Shown here: piece by piece, positions 34,416-43,770 of the stretch
Layout: each line of letters begins with the position of its first letter
Position numbering within the stretch: the first letter of the stretch is position 1
Assembly (NCBI GenBank): GCA_026129915.1
Contig: JAHCHD010000009.1
Location: 1-59,573, forward strand
Length of the DNA stretch: 59,573 nt
Source: Bryobacterales bacterium
GTDB taxonomy: Bacteria; Acidobacteriota; Terriglobia; Bryobacterales; Bryobacteraceae
Reading direction: 5' to 3'
Notes under the pieces: generated by a model
Told to the model about the DNA's origin: nothing
Database searches by the model: none
What the model saw: only the letters and a program-made list of their open reading frames with translations
Program-made: the position numbers and the translations under genes

Positions 34416-36599
34416 ATGAAACCAGAAGTCATGGAAGCCCTCGTTGGCGGCTATCACTCGGACCCGTTTGCGGTGCTTGGACCCCACAAGGAAACTGAGG
34501 GGAAGGGCCGCAAGGCAGCCGCTGCCTGGACCATCACCACGTTTCAGCCACAGGCCGAATCCGTGGAAGTTCTGCTGGCCGGCAAGGCCGAACCGATGGA
34601 GCGGGTCCACCCGCAAGGACTCTTCCGGTGGCGCGGCGCCGCGGAGCCCGGACACTACCGCTTGCGCACCCACCGCTACCAGGGCGGCATCATCGATATC
34701 GAGGACGCCTACCGCTTTCCTGCTCTATTGAGCGACTTCGACATTCACCTCCACGGTGAAGGCACTGATTCAGAAACCTACAGCAAGATGGGCGCGCACC
34801 TCAGGGAAATGGATGGGGTAGCTGGCGCCAGTTTCGTGGTGTGGGCTCCAAACGCCGAAATCGTTTCCGTGGTGGGCGAGTTCAATGACTGGGACACACG
34901 CCGGCACCCGATGCGCCTGCGCGACGGCGGCCTTTGGGAGGTCTTTCTCCCCGGCGTGGTTCAGGGAACGGCTTACAAGTATTTTGTACGCAGCAGGGTC
35001 CAGGGTTACCGGCAACTAAAGGCAGACCCCTATGGCTTCTACATGGAGGTTCCTCCAAAGTCCGCATCCATCGTCTGGGATGTCGACCAATACCAGTGGA
35101 ACGATACCGCGTGGATGGAGGAGCGTGCGCAGAAGAACTACCTGAAAGAGCCAATCTCCGTCTACGAGGTCCACCTGGAGAGCTGGCTACGCAGCCCGGA
35201 GGGCTACTGGCTAAGCTACCGAGACCTGTGCAAGACGCTGATTCCCTACGTGAAGGAAATGGGCTTCACGCATATTGAATTGCTTCCGGTAGCCGAGCAT
35301 CCCTTCAGCGGTTCCTGGGGCTATCAGGTGGTAGGCTACTACGCTCCCACCTCCCGCTTCGGCAACCCCGACGACTTCATGCACTTCGTGGACCAGTGCC
35401 ACCAGAATGGTGTGGGCGTTTATGTGGACTGGGTGCCGGGCCACTTCCCCAAGGATTCGCACGGGCTGGCCTATTTCGATGGCACCCACCTGTATGAGCA
35501 CGCCGACCCGCGTATGGGCGAGCACAAGGACTGGGGTACCCTGATCTTCAATTACGGCCGCAACGAGGTGAAGACCTTCCTGGTATCCAACGCCCTTTTC
35601 TGGCTGCGGAAATATCACATCGACGGCCTGCGCGTGGACGCTGTGGCCTCCATGCTCTATCTCGACTACTCGCGCGAAGCAGGCCAATGGATCCCGAACA
35701 AGTACGGCAGTAACGAGAATCTGGAAGCGATGGAAGTGCTGCGCCGCTTCAACGAACTTGCGCACCAGATCCCCGGCGTTGTGACCGCGGCCGAAGAAAG
35801 CACAGCCTTCCCGGGCATCTCACGGCCTGTCTATTTGGGTGGCATCGGCTTCACATTCAAATGGAACATGGGCTGGATGCACGACATGCTCGACTACTTC
35901 GAGAAGGACCCGGTATTCCGCAAGTTCCATCAGAACAGCGTCACCTTCAGTCTGCTGTACGCGTTCACTGAGAACTTCATCCTGCCCATATCGCACGATG
36001 AAGTGGTTCACGGGAAGCGATCACTGGTGGGCAAGATGCCAGGAGATGAGTGGCAGCGCTTCGCAAACGCACGCGCCTTCATGGCCTATATGTTTACCCA
36101 CCCCGGCAAGAAACTGCTGTTCATGGGCAGTGATGTAGGGCAGCATGAGGAATGGTCCAGCGGCACGCAAGTGAAGTGGGAGTTACTTCAGTATCCGCCG
36201 CATCGTGGATTGCAGCTTACCCTGAAGAAGCTGAATGAGGTCTACCGCAAGGAACCCGCCCTCCATGAGGTGGACTTCCACTGGACGGGATTTGAATGGA
36301 TCGATATCCACGATGTGGATAACTCCGTGATCTCCTTCCTGCGGCGGGCGGAGAACCAGGACGACTACCTGGTGGTGGTTTGTAATTTCACACCGGCGGT
36401 ACGCTATGGCTATCGGATCGGTGTTCCTGACGGGGGCTGGTACGACGAACTCATCAATACCGACGATGCCGAGTTCTGGGGCAGTGGCGTGGTGAATGGT
36501 GCGTTGATGGCGGATGAAGTACCCACCCATGGCCGCGCATACAGCGTACAACTCACGCTTCCGCCTCTTGGAGTCACCATTCTGAAGCGCCGGAAGTGA
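34416..36599 (+). CDS. glgB: 1,4-alpha-glucan branching enzyme
   Basis: A 727-residue enzyme of the usual GlgB length, which adds alpha-1,6 branches to glycogen. It has an N-terminal branching-enzyme domain ([20 protein letters not shown]), a CBM48 ([20 protein letters not shown]) and a GH13 barrel. Catalytic residues are visible in [19 protein letters not shown] (nucleophile Asp), [15 protein letters not shown] (acid/base Glu) and [13 protein letters not shown] (transition-state Asp). The C-terminal beta domain follows. A modest AAGG precedes the ATG. Other glycogen genes are not adjacent. Confidence 0.97.
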   Translation: MKPEVMEALVGGYHSDPFAVLGPHKETEGKGRKAAAAWTITTFQPQAESVEVLLAGKAEPMERVHPQGLFRWRGAAEPGHYRLRTHRYQGGIIDIEDAYRFPALLSDFDIHLHGEGTDSETYSKMGAHLREMDGVAGASFVVWAPNAEIVSVVGEFNDWDTRRHPMRLRDGGLWEVFLPGVVQGTAYKYFVRSRVQGYRQLKADPYGFYMEVPPKSASIVWDVDQYQWNDTAWMEERAQKNYLKEPISVYEVHLESWLRSPEGYWLSYRDLCKTLIPYVKEMGFTHIELLPVAEHPFSGSWGYQVVGYYAPTSRFGNPDDFMHFVDQCHQNGVGVYVDWVPGHFPKDSHGLAYFDGTHLYEHADPRMGEHKDWGTLIFNYGRNEVKTFLVSNALFWLRKYHIDGLRVDAVASMLYLDYSREAGQWIPNKYGSNENLEAMEVLRRFNELAHQIPGVVTAAEESTAFPGISRPVYLGGIGFTFKWNMGWMHDMLDYFEKDPVFRKFHQNSVTFSLLYAFTENFILPISHDEVVHGKRSLVGKMPGDEWQRFANARAFMAYMFTHPGKKLLFMGSDVGQHEEWSSGTQVKWELLQYPPHRGLQLTLKKLNEVYRKEPALHEVDFHWTGFEWIDIHDVDNSVISFLRRAENQDDYLVVVCNFTPAVRYGYRIGVPDGGWYDELINTDDAEFWGSGVVNGALMADEVPTHGRAYSVQLTLPPLGVTILKRRK

Positions 36600-36688
36600 C
36601 GCTTTGCCCCGGTGACGCGAGCCCGCAGCCGAAAGTGTCGTAACAAATGCGTGATCCCGTACATCTAGAAAGACATACGGGGGTGCGC

Positions 36689-37720
36689 ATGCGCCGTTCA
36701 CTTTATGCTCTAGCCATCTTTCTGATTCTTGCAGGCGCAGCTTACAGCCAGTTCAAGCCGTTGAAGCCAAATCCGGCGGACCGCGCCAAGCCGCCGGCAT
36801 CGGAAGCTCAGGACGCCATCATCACTGACTCGGGCGCCATCATCTCGATGGATGTCCAGGTGGTGAACATCCTGGCCAGCGTCCGCGATAGGAAGGGTAA
36901 GTTTGTTAGCGACCTCAGCAAAGAGAACTTTGTCCTGAAAGAAGACGGGAAGCCCCAGGAAATCCGCTACTTCAGCGCGGAAGCCAACTTACCCTTGACC
37001 TTGGGGCTGATTATCGACGTCAGCGTGAGCCAGGAAAACCTGATTGAGGAAGAAAAGCGCAGCGCGCAAGCCTTCATTGAGCATGTGATCGACGACAACG
37101 ACCTTGCCTTCGTCATTACCTTCGGCCCCGACACGCGCCTGGAGCAAGACCTCACTTCGAGCCGCCGGTTGCTTACGAAGAGCCTCCAGAATGTGCAGGT
37201 GCGAGGCGCGGCCTACAGCCCCGTCACCCCTGGCACGAACCCGAACAGCGTCCCCCGTGGCACGGTGTTGTTTGATGCGGTCTATCTGGCGGCAAATGAA
37301 ATCCTCCGTCCCACCGTAGGACGGAAGGCGCTCGTCCTGATTACCGATGGCATCGACCAGGGCAGCAAAGTGGATATCAACGCCGCGCTGCGAGAGGCGC
37401 AGCTTTCTGATGTGGTGGTCTACAGCATCCTGCACTACGACATGGGATTCTACGGACCCTTTAGCCTGGGAACCGCGGACTACGATCTGGGTAAGATGGC
37501 CAGGGAGACCGGCGGTACGCTCTTCAAACCGAAACGCAATCAGCCGTTGTCGGAGATTTTCCAGGCCATTCAGGACGAGCTGCGAAACCAGTATTCCATC
37601 GGCTATACGCCCACCAACTCCAACCAGGATGGGTCCTTCCGGCAGATCGACCTCAGCACGGCGCAGAAGGGCCTAAAGGTGCAGACACGCAGGGGCTATT
37701 ACGCGGTGAAGGATCGCTAG
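36689..37720 (+). CDS. Secreted VWA-domain protein (acidobacterial VWFA-related type)
   Basis: The ATG at 36689, preceded by GGGGGTGCGC, gives 343 residues with a signal peptide (RSLYALAIFLILAGAAYS). A short beta domain (VQVVNILASVRDRKGKFVSD, LSKENFVLKEDGKPQEIRYF) comes before a von Willebrand A domain beginning LTLGLIIDVSVSQ, where the metal site DxSxS is DVSVS. The C-terminus ends in a beta strand after NQYSIGYTPTNSNQDGSFRQ. This matches a family that is greatly expanded in Acidobacteria (TIGR03436-like) and has no assigned function. It follows glgB by 89 bases and may be a separate unit. Confidence 0.88.
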   Translation: MRRSLYALAIFLILAGAAYSQFKPLKPNPADRAKPPASEAQDAIITDSGAIISMDVQVVNILASVRDRKGKFVSDLSKENFVLKEDGKPQEIRYFSAEANLPLTLGLIIDVSVSQENLIEEEKRSAQAFIEHVIDDNDLAFVITFGPDTRLEQDLTSSRRLLTKSLQNVQVRGAAYSPVTPGTNPNSVPRGTVLFDAVYLAANEILRPTVGRKALVLITDGIDQGSKVDINAALREAQLSDVVVYSILHYDMGFYGPFSLGTADYDLGKMARETGGTLFKPKRNQPLSEIFQAIQDELRNQYSIGYTPTNSNQDGSFRQIDLSTAQKGLKVQTRRGYYAVKDR

Positions 37721-37731
37721 CAGGAGATTGC

Positions 37732-38625
37732 CTACTGGCCTCGGTTCCCCTGGCGCAACGCGTCTTCGCGACGGTCGAAATAGGCCACCAGCGCCTCCCG
37801 TACGGAAGGCATCACGCCGTAGCCCTCCCGTTCCAGTCTTTCGTTTGAAAGAGCGGAGAACAGGGGGCGCTCAGCTTGGGTAGGGTACTCGGCGCGGGTG
37901 GTGGGTACTAAGTCCGCTGGCAACTGGCAGACTGCGAAGATTTCTCGCGCAAAGTCGTACCACGAAACCGGCTGGCCGCCGCCGGCGTGGTAAAGCCCAA
38001 ATCGCTTGTCACCCGCCAGTGCTACTGCTTTTTCGGCCAATGCTGGTGCGAAGGTCGGCGAGGCAATTGTATCGGTAACCACTCGTAGCTGACGCTCGGC
38101 ATGCGCGTTGCGCAGCATGGTTTCCACGAAGTTGCCGTGGGCCGTATGGATGCCCTCTGGACCATATACGCCGCATGTACGGATAACCAGCGCGCTATCG
38201 AGATAAGCGAACGCGTAGTGCTCACCACTCAATTTGGAAACGCCGTAGGCATTGCGCGGATGGGGCCAATCGGCTTCCGTATACGGTTGGTCCTTTGCGC
38301 CGTCAAACACATAGTCGGTAGAGAAGTGGACGAGGCGGGCGTTGCCCTTTCGGCAAGCGGTAGCAAGGTTGCGGACCGCCAGAGCATTCGCGTAATAGGC
38401 AGCCGCGGGTTCCTTTTCCGCACGGTCCACCGTGTTGTAGGCAGCGCAGTTCACCACCAGTTCGGGCGATTCCGACTCGACAAAGCTGTGTACCACGTCC
38501 GATTGCCGGACATCAGCCGTGTGGCGGTCAAAGCTCACCACCGCCCAGCCAGCCCTGCGCAGGCTGCGTGTAATCTCGATTCCCAATTGTCCCCGGCTTC
38601 CGAAGACTAAGGCTTTTTTGCTCAT
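37732..38625 (-). CDS. dTDP-4-dehydrorhamnose reductase-like SDR (RmlD/RfbD family)
   Basis: A 297-residue extended short-chain dehydrogenase. Motifs are the nucleotide-binding GSRGQLG at residue 9, NCAAYNTVDRAEKEP near 60, HFSTDYVFDGAKDQPYTE near 100 and catalytic YGVSK near 130, all in the RmlD pattern. RmlD reduces dTDP-4-keto-L-rhamnose to dTDP-L-rhamnose for cell-surface polysaccharide. The other rml genes are not in the window, so related SDR functions remain possible. It is convergent with the VWA gene, separated by 11 bases. Confidence 0.87.
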   Translation of the reverse strand: MSKKALVFGSRGQLGIEITRSLRRAGWAVVSFDRHTADVRQSDVVHSFVESESPELVVNCAAYNTVDRAEKEPAAAYYANALAVRNLATACRKGNARLVHFSTDYVFDGAKDQPYTEADWPHPRNAYGVSKLSGEHYAFAYLDSALVIRTCGVYGPEGIHTAHGNFVETMLRNAHAERQLRVVTDTIASPTFAPALAEKAVALAGDKRFGLYHAGGGQPVSWYDFAREIFAVCQLPADLVPTTRAEYPTQAERPLFSALSNERLEREGYGVMPSVREALVAYFDRREDALRQGNRGQ

Positions 38626-38717
38626 AAGATCTCAGTGTATGCGTCCTGGATTGCGAGGCGATGACTCGCCGGAAGTGGAATTCACAAGCCCGGCTTCTCA
38701 CCATCACGAGGGGCGCC

Positions 38718-39146
38718 TTAGGCCGCCCGATATAGAAAGACAAGGAACCCAAGACCGGCAGTGGCAATGGCCGCAGCCCAGGGCAGCATGCGCCTCCAAA
38801 TAGGGAGCGGCTCCGCCGCGGCAAGAACACTGCTGGACCGGCCCAACGAAGCTGCCGACATGGACGGGCGTCGTGTTGGAACAAGGCCAGACATCGCGTG
38901 CCCGGGCTCCAGAAGCCGGGAGTCGGCCCATACAAAGCGCGCCATGGTGGCTTCCTTGGTTACCTGTTGAACGCGATCTGCAACCGCACGAGGGAGAGGC
39001 GCTGTGCCCCGGATGACATCCACCCCGGAACGATCAGCAACTAGCACCACACGGTGCCGGAAAGCGCCGCGCCGCCATGCATCCCGGGTGGGCGCATCGC
39101 CAATTCCGTGGGGGATCCGTCCCCCATCCGGGTCTACCAGTTCCAT
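38718..39146 (-). CDS. Hypothetical protein with C-terminal membrane segment
   Basis: A 142-residue frame starting 26 bases after the LysR stop. The N-terminal 60 residues look soluble (MELVDPDGGRIPHGIGDAPT, then RRGAFRHRVVLVADRSG), faintly like the start of Nudix/IDI-type proteins, but no Nudix box follows. The C-terminus is a single hydrophobic helix (MLPWAAAIATAGLGFLVFLY). An internal ATG at 38945 has a better ribosome-binding site (AAGGAAG) and would give a 75-residue protein. No function is assigned; real coding is likely but not certain. Confidence 0.45.
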   Translation of the reverse strand: MELVDPDGGRIPHGIGDAPTRDAWRRGAFRHRVVLVADRSGVDVIRGTAPLPRAVADRVQQVTKEATMARFVWADSRLLEPGHAMSGLVPTRRPSMSAASLGRSSSVLAAAEPLPIWRRMLPWAAAIATAGLGFLVFLYRAA

Positions 39147-39172
39147 AGCCTGCCAAATCCCGTCTGCGTTTC

Positions 39173-40105
39173 CTACGTTTCCACGGGCACGGGAAAATCA
39201 GCCTCGCTCTCGACGCGCGACGAGTCACCTGCATGCTCGAGGATCACCTGGATGAAGCCCAGCGCCGCCTTCGAAAGCGCCTTGTCCTTCTTGTAGATCA
39301 GGCCCAAACGGCGAATCATCGACTCGGGCTCAAGCGACAGCGCGCGGAGCGTGCCCGCTTCCACCTCCTCGCGGCAGTGCGTGTAGGCCAGGAAACCCAC
39401 CCCCATGCCCGCGAGACAGAAGCGCTTAATCATTTCCGTGGAGTCAAGTTCCATGGACACCTGCAGGTTGTCACCTGCTGCTTCAAACCAGGTGGTAAGG
39501 CGCTTGCGCGTGGTGCCGTACTTTGGCATCAGCACCGTATGGTTGGCCACCTCCTGCGCGGACACACTGGTGCGGTCTGCCAGAGGATGCGTGGGAGGCA
39601 CAATTACCTTGATTTCGTCGGAGTGGATCCGCACCACCTGAACCTTCTTGTCCTGCACGGGAAGCTGCGTGATGCCAAAATCCGCAAGGTTGTCGATAAC
39701 CGCTTCCACCACACGTGCCCCATACGACCGGTCCACCTGCAACTGCACGTTGGGAAACTGCTTCTTGTACTCAGAGAACACCCGAGGCAACACATGAATG
39801 CAGGTGGCCTCGTTGGCGGCAATCACCAGCTCTCCCCGCGGCACCCGGTCCAGTTCGTTAATCGTATCCTGTGCGCGGCGGCGCAAATCGAGAATCTGCT
39901 CGGCATAGTCGGCGAAGATCTTCCCTGCGGGTGTCAGGCGAATCCGCGTTCCCAGCCGCTCAAACAACGACGTGTTCAGTTCCTGCTCCAGTTGCCGCAC
40001 CTGCGCGCTGATGGCTGGCTGGGTGCGGAAGCAAGTCTGCGCCGCCTTTGAGAAGCTCTTCAACCGGACGATTTCAAGAAAGGTGTGTAATTGATCCAGA
40101 TCCAT
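39173..40105 (-). CDS. LysR-family transcriptional regulator
   Basis: A 310-residue LysR regulator. The winged helix-turn-helix is at residues 1-60 (MDLDQLHTFLEIVRLKSFSK, TQPAISAQVRQLEQELNTSL), followed by a linker helix and a periplasmic-binding-protein-like effector domain (about 90-295) with GELVIAANEATCIHVLPRVF and GMGVGFLAYTHCREEVEAG. The motif set resembles the CysB/Cbl side of the family, but the effector is unknown. It is followed closely by the hypothetical membrane protein. No divergent target gene is adjacent, since the upstream neighbour faces the same way. Confidence 0.93.
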   Translation of the reverse strand: MDLDQLHTFLEIVRLKSFSKAAQTCFRTQPAISAQVRQLEQELNTSLFERLGTRIRLTPAGKIFADYAEQILDLRRRAQDTINELDRVPRGELVIAANEATCIHVLPRVFSEYKKQFPNVQLQVDRSYGARVVEAVIDNLADFGITQLPVQDKKVQVVRIHSDEIKVIVPPTHPLADRTSVSAQEVANHTVLMPKYGTTRKRLTTWFEAAGDNLQVSMELDSTEMIKRFCLAGMGVGFLAYTHCREEVEAGTLRALSLEPESMIRRLGLIYKKDKALSKAALGFIQVILEHAGDSSRVESEADFPVPVET

Positions 40106-40410
40106 GTGCTGTTGCCCTTTCCGGCACTGAAGGGGCCACTCCTGCTAGCTAACTTTATTAACCACTAGCGACCCATCCATTGTCGCAGGAGCAAAAGGAA
40201 CGATGGGGCCACGCTCGTTGGGCTGGCCAGCAATCACGCCAACACTGGCAATGGCAGAAGGCCCTTTGCGACATTCAGTGAATCGCCAAGCCGCACACTA
40301 CCCCAGTTTACGCAATAGCGTCCATAACCTCCGATTATAGCACCCAACGGCAGGGCATCATCGGCACGGTCACCCACAGATTTACTCGTCCAGGGCTTGC
40401 CAGCCGGAAG
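40106..40410. other. Intergenic region upstream of lysR with an extended -10 motif
   Basis: No gene is seen. On the minus strand an extended -10 motif, TGC-TATAAT, lies at 40334-40342, about 235 bases before the LysR start, with no good -35. It would give a long leader or an independent small transcript. The remainder holds no recognised repeat or RNA. Confidence 0.45.
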
Positions 40411-41244
40411 CTATTTGGAATCTCGCGCTCGCTTCGCCGGACTGGGGAGTTGGAACACACTCTCCGGGATGGTTGGGTTCAGCGTCACGGATTCCGTGAA
40501 CATTTCAAAGGCTTTCTCCCCACGGGATTCCCGCAACACGTACTGCGGCCACAGAACGCCTCCACCGGCATCGCGGAATTTATCCCACTCGGTGATCTCT
40601 TCAATCGGCAGGTTCGACTTAGGGTCGCGCCGTACAAACTCCTGACGCACCGGAAGCTTCGTGGACTGATGCACCCACAGTTCCGTGACACGATACTCGG
40701 GATCCACCAGCCGAATCCCTACCAATTGCTGGTTCCGCAGGAGCCGTGTGCCAATATACTCAACCACATACTTCTCTCGCGGTAGTCGCTGCCTGGCAAC
40801 GTAGAGGAAGTTATGCATTCGGCTCTCCCGAATACGGGCGGTGGTTTCCTCATCCATCGGGGTATAGCCACGGTAGGTGATCTCAAAGCCTCGGTCGTAG
40901 AGAATCAGCGACGAGAGTTCTTCCTTCTTGCCGAGATACTGCCGCTCCATGATTGCGGGGGCGCCAGCGGGGGATTGTTCCGGGTCAGGATACCTGGTCA
41001 CCTGCCGGATCACCGCCAGCCCGGAAAGGCGACCACGACGGAACGAATAGGCCCGTCCGGATTCCTCCACAGCTTGCACATTCAGAAACCGATCTCCCCC
41101 GAGCGCCGCCACGGTTTCCGCGAGAATCGCCTCGGCCTTCGGATTGGAAACGCCCTGTGCACCAGCCTCCGGCGCCAACCCCACAAGAGCCAGAGGGGCC
41201 CCGATCGCCAGCAACAGGTTAAAGAATGTGGAACGCAATAGCAT
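40411..41244 (-). CDS. Secreted LolA-like outer-membrane lipoprotein-sorting-related protein
   Basis: ATG 41244, with GGAGG nine bases before it, gives 277 residues with a signal peptide (STFFNLLLAIGAPLALVGLA ending AGA). The mature protein begins KAEAILAETVAALGGDRFLN, a pattern seen at the start of outer-membrane lipoprotein-sorting-like proteins, followed by mostly beta structure with alternating strands (VGIRLVDPEYRVTELWVHQS, KLPVRQEFVRRDPKSNLPIE). A lipid-binding LolA/LppX fold is inferred. Many copies of such genes occur in Acidobacteria without assigned function. No operon partner is close. Confidence 0.7.
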   Translation of the reverse strand: MLLRSTFFNLLLAIGAPLALVGLAPEAGAQGVSNPKAEAILAETVAALGGDRFLNVQAVEESGRAYSFRRGRLSGLAVIRQVTRYPDPEQSPAGAPAIMERQYLGKKEELSSLILYDRGFEITYRGYTPMDEETTARIRESRMHNFLYVARQRLPREKYVVEYIGTRLLRNQQLVGIRLVDPEYRVTELWVHQSTKLPVRQEFVRRDPKSNLPIEEITEWDKFRDAGGGVLWPQYVLRESRGEKAFEMFTESVTLNPTIPESVFQLPSPAKRARDSK

Positions 41245-41443
41245 GGAACGAAACCTCCACCTGCCAGGTCGCATGCACAAGGCAGTGCCCCAGGCAATCG
41301 CTGCGATGGCCTTGGCCCTAGTGTACGGTATGCGTTACAGCAATTCGAGGTTGCACTTCACAGCCCCACGGTACGGAACTCAGCATTCCGGCTGCGAAAC
41401 GAAGACGGACTCACCGATTCTCGCTCGAAAGCGCGACTTTCCC

Positions 41444-42202
41444 TTACGCGGTTACTTCCGGTTCGCCCTCGGCTGTATCGCCCGACTTCCGTCCCAGGTC
41501 CTCGGCAATGATGATCGCCTCAGAGAGGTCGCGCATTGGCTTGCGCAGACGGCGGCTCTCGTTGCGGAGCTTTAGGTAAGCTTCTTCTTCTGTAAGATGA
41601 TACTTACGCTGAAGGATTCCTTTCGCACGCTCTACGTATTTCCGCGTCTCCAACTGCTTCTTCAGTTCGAGCGCTTCCTCCATGAGCTTGGAGTTGGCCT
41701 CCACCAGTTGGCTCTTGGAGATGGCGACGCCCATTTGCTCTCCCACGAAGGTCATCAGCGCTACTTCGCTGGAACCGTACTCATGGGTGTTCTTGTGGTG
41801 CGCATTCAGCACGCCTATCAAGCTACCGCCGCTGACCAGCGGCACCGAGAGGAAGGCTTCGTAGGTATCTTCCACGAGGTCGTTGAAGCGCTTGAAGCGC
41901 TTGTCCTCAGAGGAATGCTGGGCGAGCGCAACCACTGCGCGATGTTCAGCCACCCAGCCGGTGACACCCTCGCCCACCTTAATCCGAATTTGGCCCAGCT
42001 CTTTGTCGTGCGGTAATTGGGAAGCACGCAGCACCATGTCCCCGTTTTCGCTGTCGAGCAGGTAAACGAGACAGGCGTCGCAGCCGGTGACATCCACGGA
42101 GATGCCGATTAATTCGTCGAGCATTTCGTCAATCGTCAACCCGGAACTGATGACGTTGCTGATTTTGTGAAGAATGGAGACTTGACGTTGTACTTGATCC
42201 AT
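41444..42202 (-). CDS. GAF-ANTAR RNA-binding antiterminator regulator
   Basis: A 252-residue sensor-effector. Residues about 8-165 are a GAF domain (VTGCDACLVYLLDSENGDMV, VGEGVTGWVAEHRAVVALAQ, SVPLVSGGSLIGVLNAHHKN). A short coiled linker (LKKQLETRKYVER) leads into an ANTAR domain at about 180-235 (AKGILQRKYHLTEEEAYLKL, ESRRLRKPMRDLSEAIIIAE). ANTAR proteins bind paired RNA stem-loops and prevent transcription termination; GAF binds a small ligand or redox cue. The gene follows a radical SAM/SPASM gene by 60 bases. A hairpin enclosing its own ribosome-binding site sits against the start codon, suggesting autoregulation. Confidence 0.93.
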   Translation of the reverse strand: MDQVQRQVSILHKISNVISSGLTIDEMLDELIGISVDVTGCDACLVYLLDSENGDMVLRASQLPHDKELGQIRIKVGEGVTGWVAEHRAVVALAQHSSEDKRFKRFNDLVEDTYEAFLSVPLVSGGSLIGVLNAHHKNTHEYGSSEVALMTFVGEQMGVAISKSQLVEANSKLMEEALELKKQLETRKYVERAKGILQRKYHLTEEEAYLKLRNESRRLRKPMRDLSEAIIIAEDLGRKSGDTAEGEPEVTA

Positions 42203-42221
42203 GGTCTTCCCCTTGAAGACC
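42203..42221 (-). promoter_or_regulatory. Hairpin enclosing the ribosome-binding site of the GAF-ANTAR gene
   Basis: On the minus strand GGTCTTC-AAGGG-GAAGACC forms a perfect 7-bp stem with a 5-base loop, directly followed by the ATG at 42202. The loop and 3' stem hold the only ribosome-binding site (AAGGGGAAG). Loop position 1 is A and position 4 is G, as in ANTAR target loops, but these usually have six bases and come in pairs. Confidence 0.6.
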
Positions 42222-42262
42222 TTAGCCTAAACGGAATCCGCAAATGAATCAATTGAAAGAAT

Positions 42263-43459
42263 TTATCCATCGGATGCGGGCTTTTGCGGCGGCGTAACAC
42301 TTGGCTCGTAAAGGCACAGCGGATCGGTGCCAAACGCACTCCCCGTCGCCTCGTAGGCTCTGGCGCGGGAACCTCCGCACAGCGCGTGGTATTCGCAATA
42401 GCCGCAACGCCCTTCAAAGCTGCTGGAATCGTGGAGGCGATCGAAAAGCGGGGCGTTCCGGTACACGTCGGCCAGCCTCTGGGTGCGAATGTTTCCGGCG
42501 CTGAGAGGCAGGAAGCCCGCGGGGCAAATCTCACCGGTATTCGAGACAAACACGATGCCATGGCCGTCCCTGATGCCGAAGCCACGCGCAACACCACTCT
42601 TCCGGATGGCGTCTCCGCCCGCCCCTTCTGAGCGCATCATCTCGATGGCTACCCGCCGGTAGCTGGGCGCCTCCGTAGTTGCCACCAGGAAAGGCGAGTT
42701 CCGCGAGGTCTCGAAGATCCAGGCCATTAAGCCCTCTGCCTGATCAGCGGATAGAGGCTGCAGCACCTTACCCCGGCCGACGGAAATCAGAAAGAACAGG
42801 CTCCAGCGGGCGATCCGGTGCGGACGGAGCAATTCATAGATGGCGGGGATGTCAGCAGCGGTCTCTGCGGCAGCCAGGGTGTTGATTTGAATCGGGATTC
42901 CCAGTTCACCAGCCCATTCCACCGCTTGCATGGTGCGGGCAAATGTTCCGGGGACGCCCCGAATGGCATCATGCGGGGCCGCCCGCGATCCGTCGAGGCT
43001 CAGCCCGAGGCCGTCAATGCCGTGATCCCGCAGCCTTGCTAACACGTCTTGGGTAAGCGCGGCGGTGGCTGCGGGTGTAATGGAGACGCCGATTCCTCGC
43101 TCCCGGGCAGCATCAATCAGGGTGAAAAGGTCAGGGCGCTCCAGGGGGTCGCCCCCGGTGAGGATAAGCTGCGGCAAGGGTTGGCCGAATTCCAGGATCT
43201 GGTCAAGCAACTGCAGACTTTCAGGAAACGAAAGCTGGTCTGGGTGCGGCTGCGGCATGGCTTCAGCGCGGCAGTGCCGGCAGGCCAGTGCGCAGGCCTG
43301 GGTCATTTCCCAATAGATATTCAGAGGAGTCTGCGAGTAATCGCGCGGAGCATGGTGGCCTCCGGCATGTCCATGAGCAGGCTTAGCCGCCTGCTCATCC
43401 ACCGGCCGTTCCGTGCTCGCCTTACCGCGATCCGCGGCAGGTTGATGGGGCATAACCAT
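42263..43459 (-). CDS. Radical SAM/SPASM-domain protein with His-rich N-terminus
   Basis: A 398-residue radical SAM enzyme. The CX3CX2C cluster motif is C56-A-L-A-C60-R-H-C63 (MTQACALACRHCRAEA), followed by LILTGGDPLERPDLF. The C-terminal SPASM-like cluster is CPAGFLPL and CGYCEYHALCGGSRARAYEA, which ends with further Cys. The overall order is like the heme-d1/AhbD/TIGR04053-type radical SAM proteins. Residues 27-40 are unusually His-rich (PAHGHAGGHHAPRD) and may bind metal. The gene is followed by GAF-ANTAR. The substrate is unknown; no small peptide precursor gene was seen nearby. Confidence 0.9.
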   Translation of the reverse strand: MVMPHQPAADRGKASTERPVDEQAAKPAHGHAGGHHAPRDYSQTPLNIYWEMTQACALACRHCRAEAMPQPHPDQLSFPESLQLLDQILEFGQPLPQLILTGGDPLERPDLFTLIDAARERGIGVSITPAATAALTQDVLARLRDHGIDGLGLSLDGSRAAPHDAIRGVPGTFARTMQAVEWAGELGIPIQINTLAAAETAADIPAIYELLRPHRIARWSLFFLISVGRGKVLQPLSADQAEGLMAWIFETSRNSPFLVATTEAPSYRRVAIEMMRSEGAGGDAIRKSGVARGFGIRDGHGIVFVSNTGEICPAGFLPLSAGNIRTQRLADVYRNAPLFDRLHDSSSFEGRCGYCEYHALCGGSRARAYEATGSAFGTDPLCLYEPSVTPPQKPASDG

Positions 43460-43770
43460 TTTCTTGTACTTCCCTTTCCTCTAGCCTACACCGGTGCCAT
43501 TCGTGTCCCCGCGGGTGTGGGCTAGGGTCTTCCTGACTCTCAGGTGGACCCCAGGAACCGGGCTAAGCGAACCCCTTTTCTTCGACACCTGCCAGCATTG
43601 GTCTTCGGGACGTTCCGCAAGGCCTTTCCCATTGGAGTCCACGGCTCAAGAATGCGAAACGTGCTGCGCGTCCCGCTATCCTGTTCGGTTCTCTCCGCGG
43701 TCCCGCGATCACGGGTGCGCCTATTGTTCGCTGTTTGCAATGGGCGGCAGGTGCATCGGACGGTCCGCCT
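43460..43770. other. Intergenic leader with long hairpin upstream of the radical SAM gene
   Basis: No gene is seen. The segment 43481-43525 contains a near-perfect inverted repeat, CTAGCCTACACC with GGTGTGGGCTAG (one T/G mismatch in 12), loop of 21 bases. On the minus strand it lies directly before AGGAAAGGGAAG and the gene start, so it is in the 5' leader. The rest up to 43770 shows nothing recognisable. Confidence 0.5.

Noticed and set aside
40321..40342. Tiny leader peptide frame (MDAIA) after the extended -10
   Set aside because: The spacing between GGAGG and the ATG is too short and the frame has five codons; not supported.
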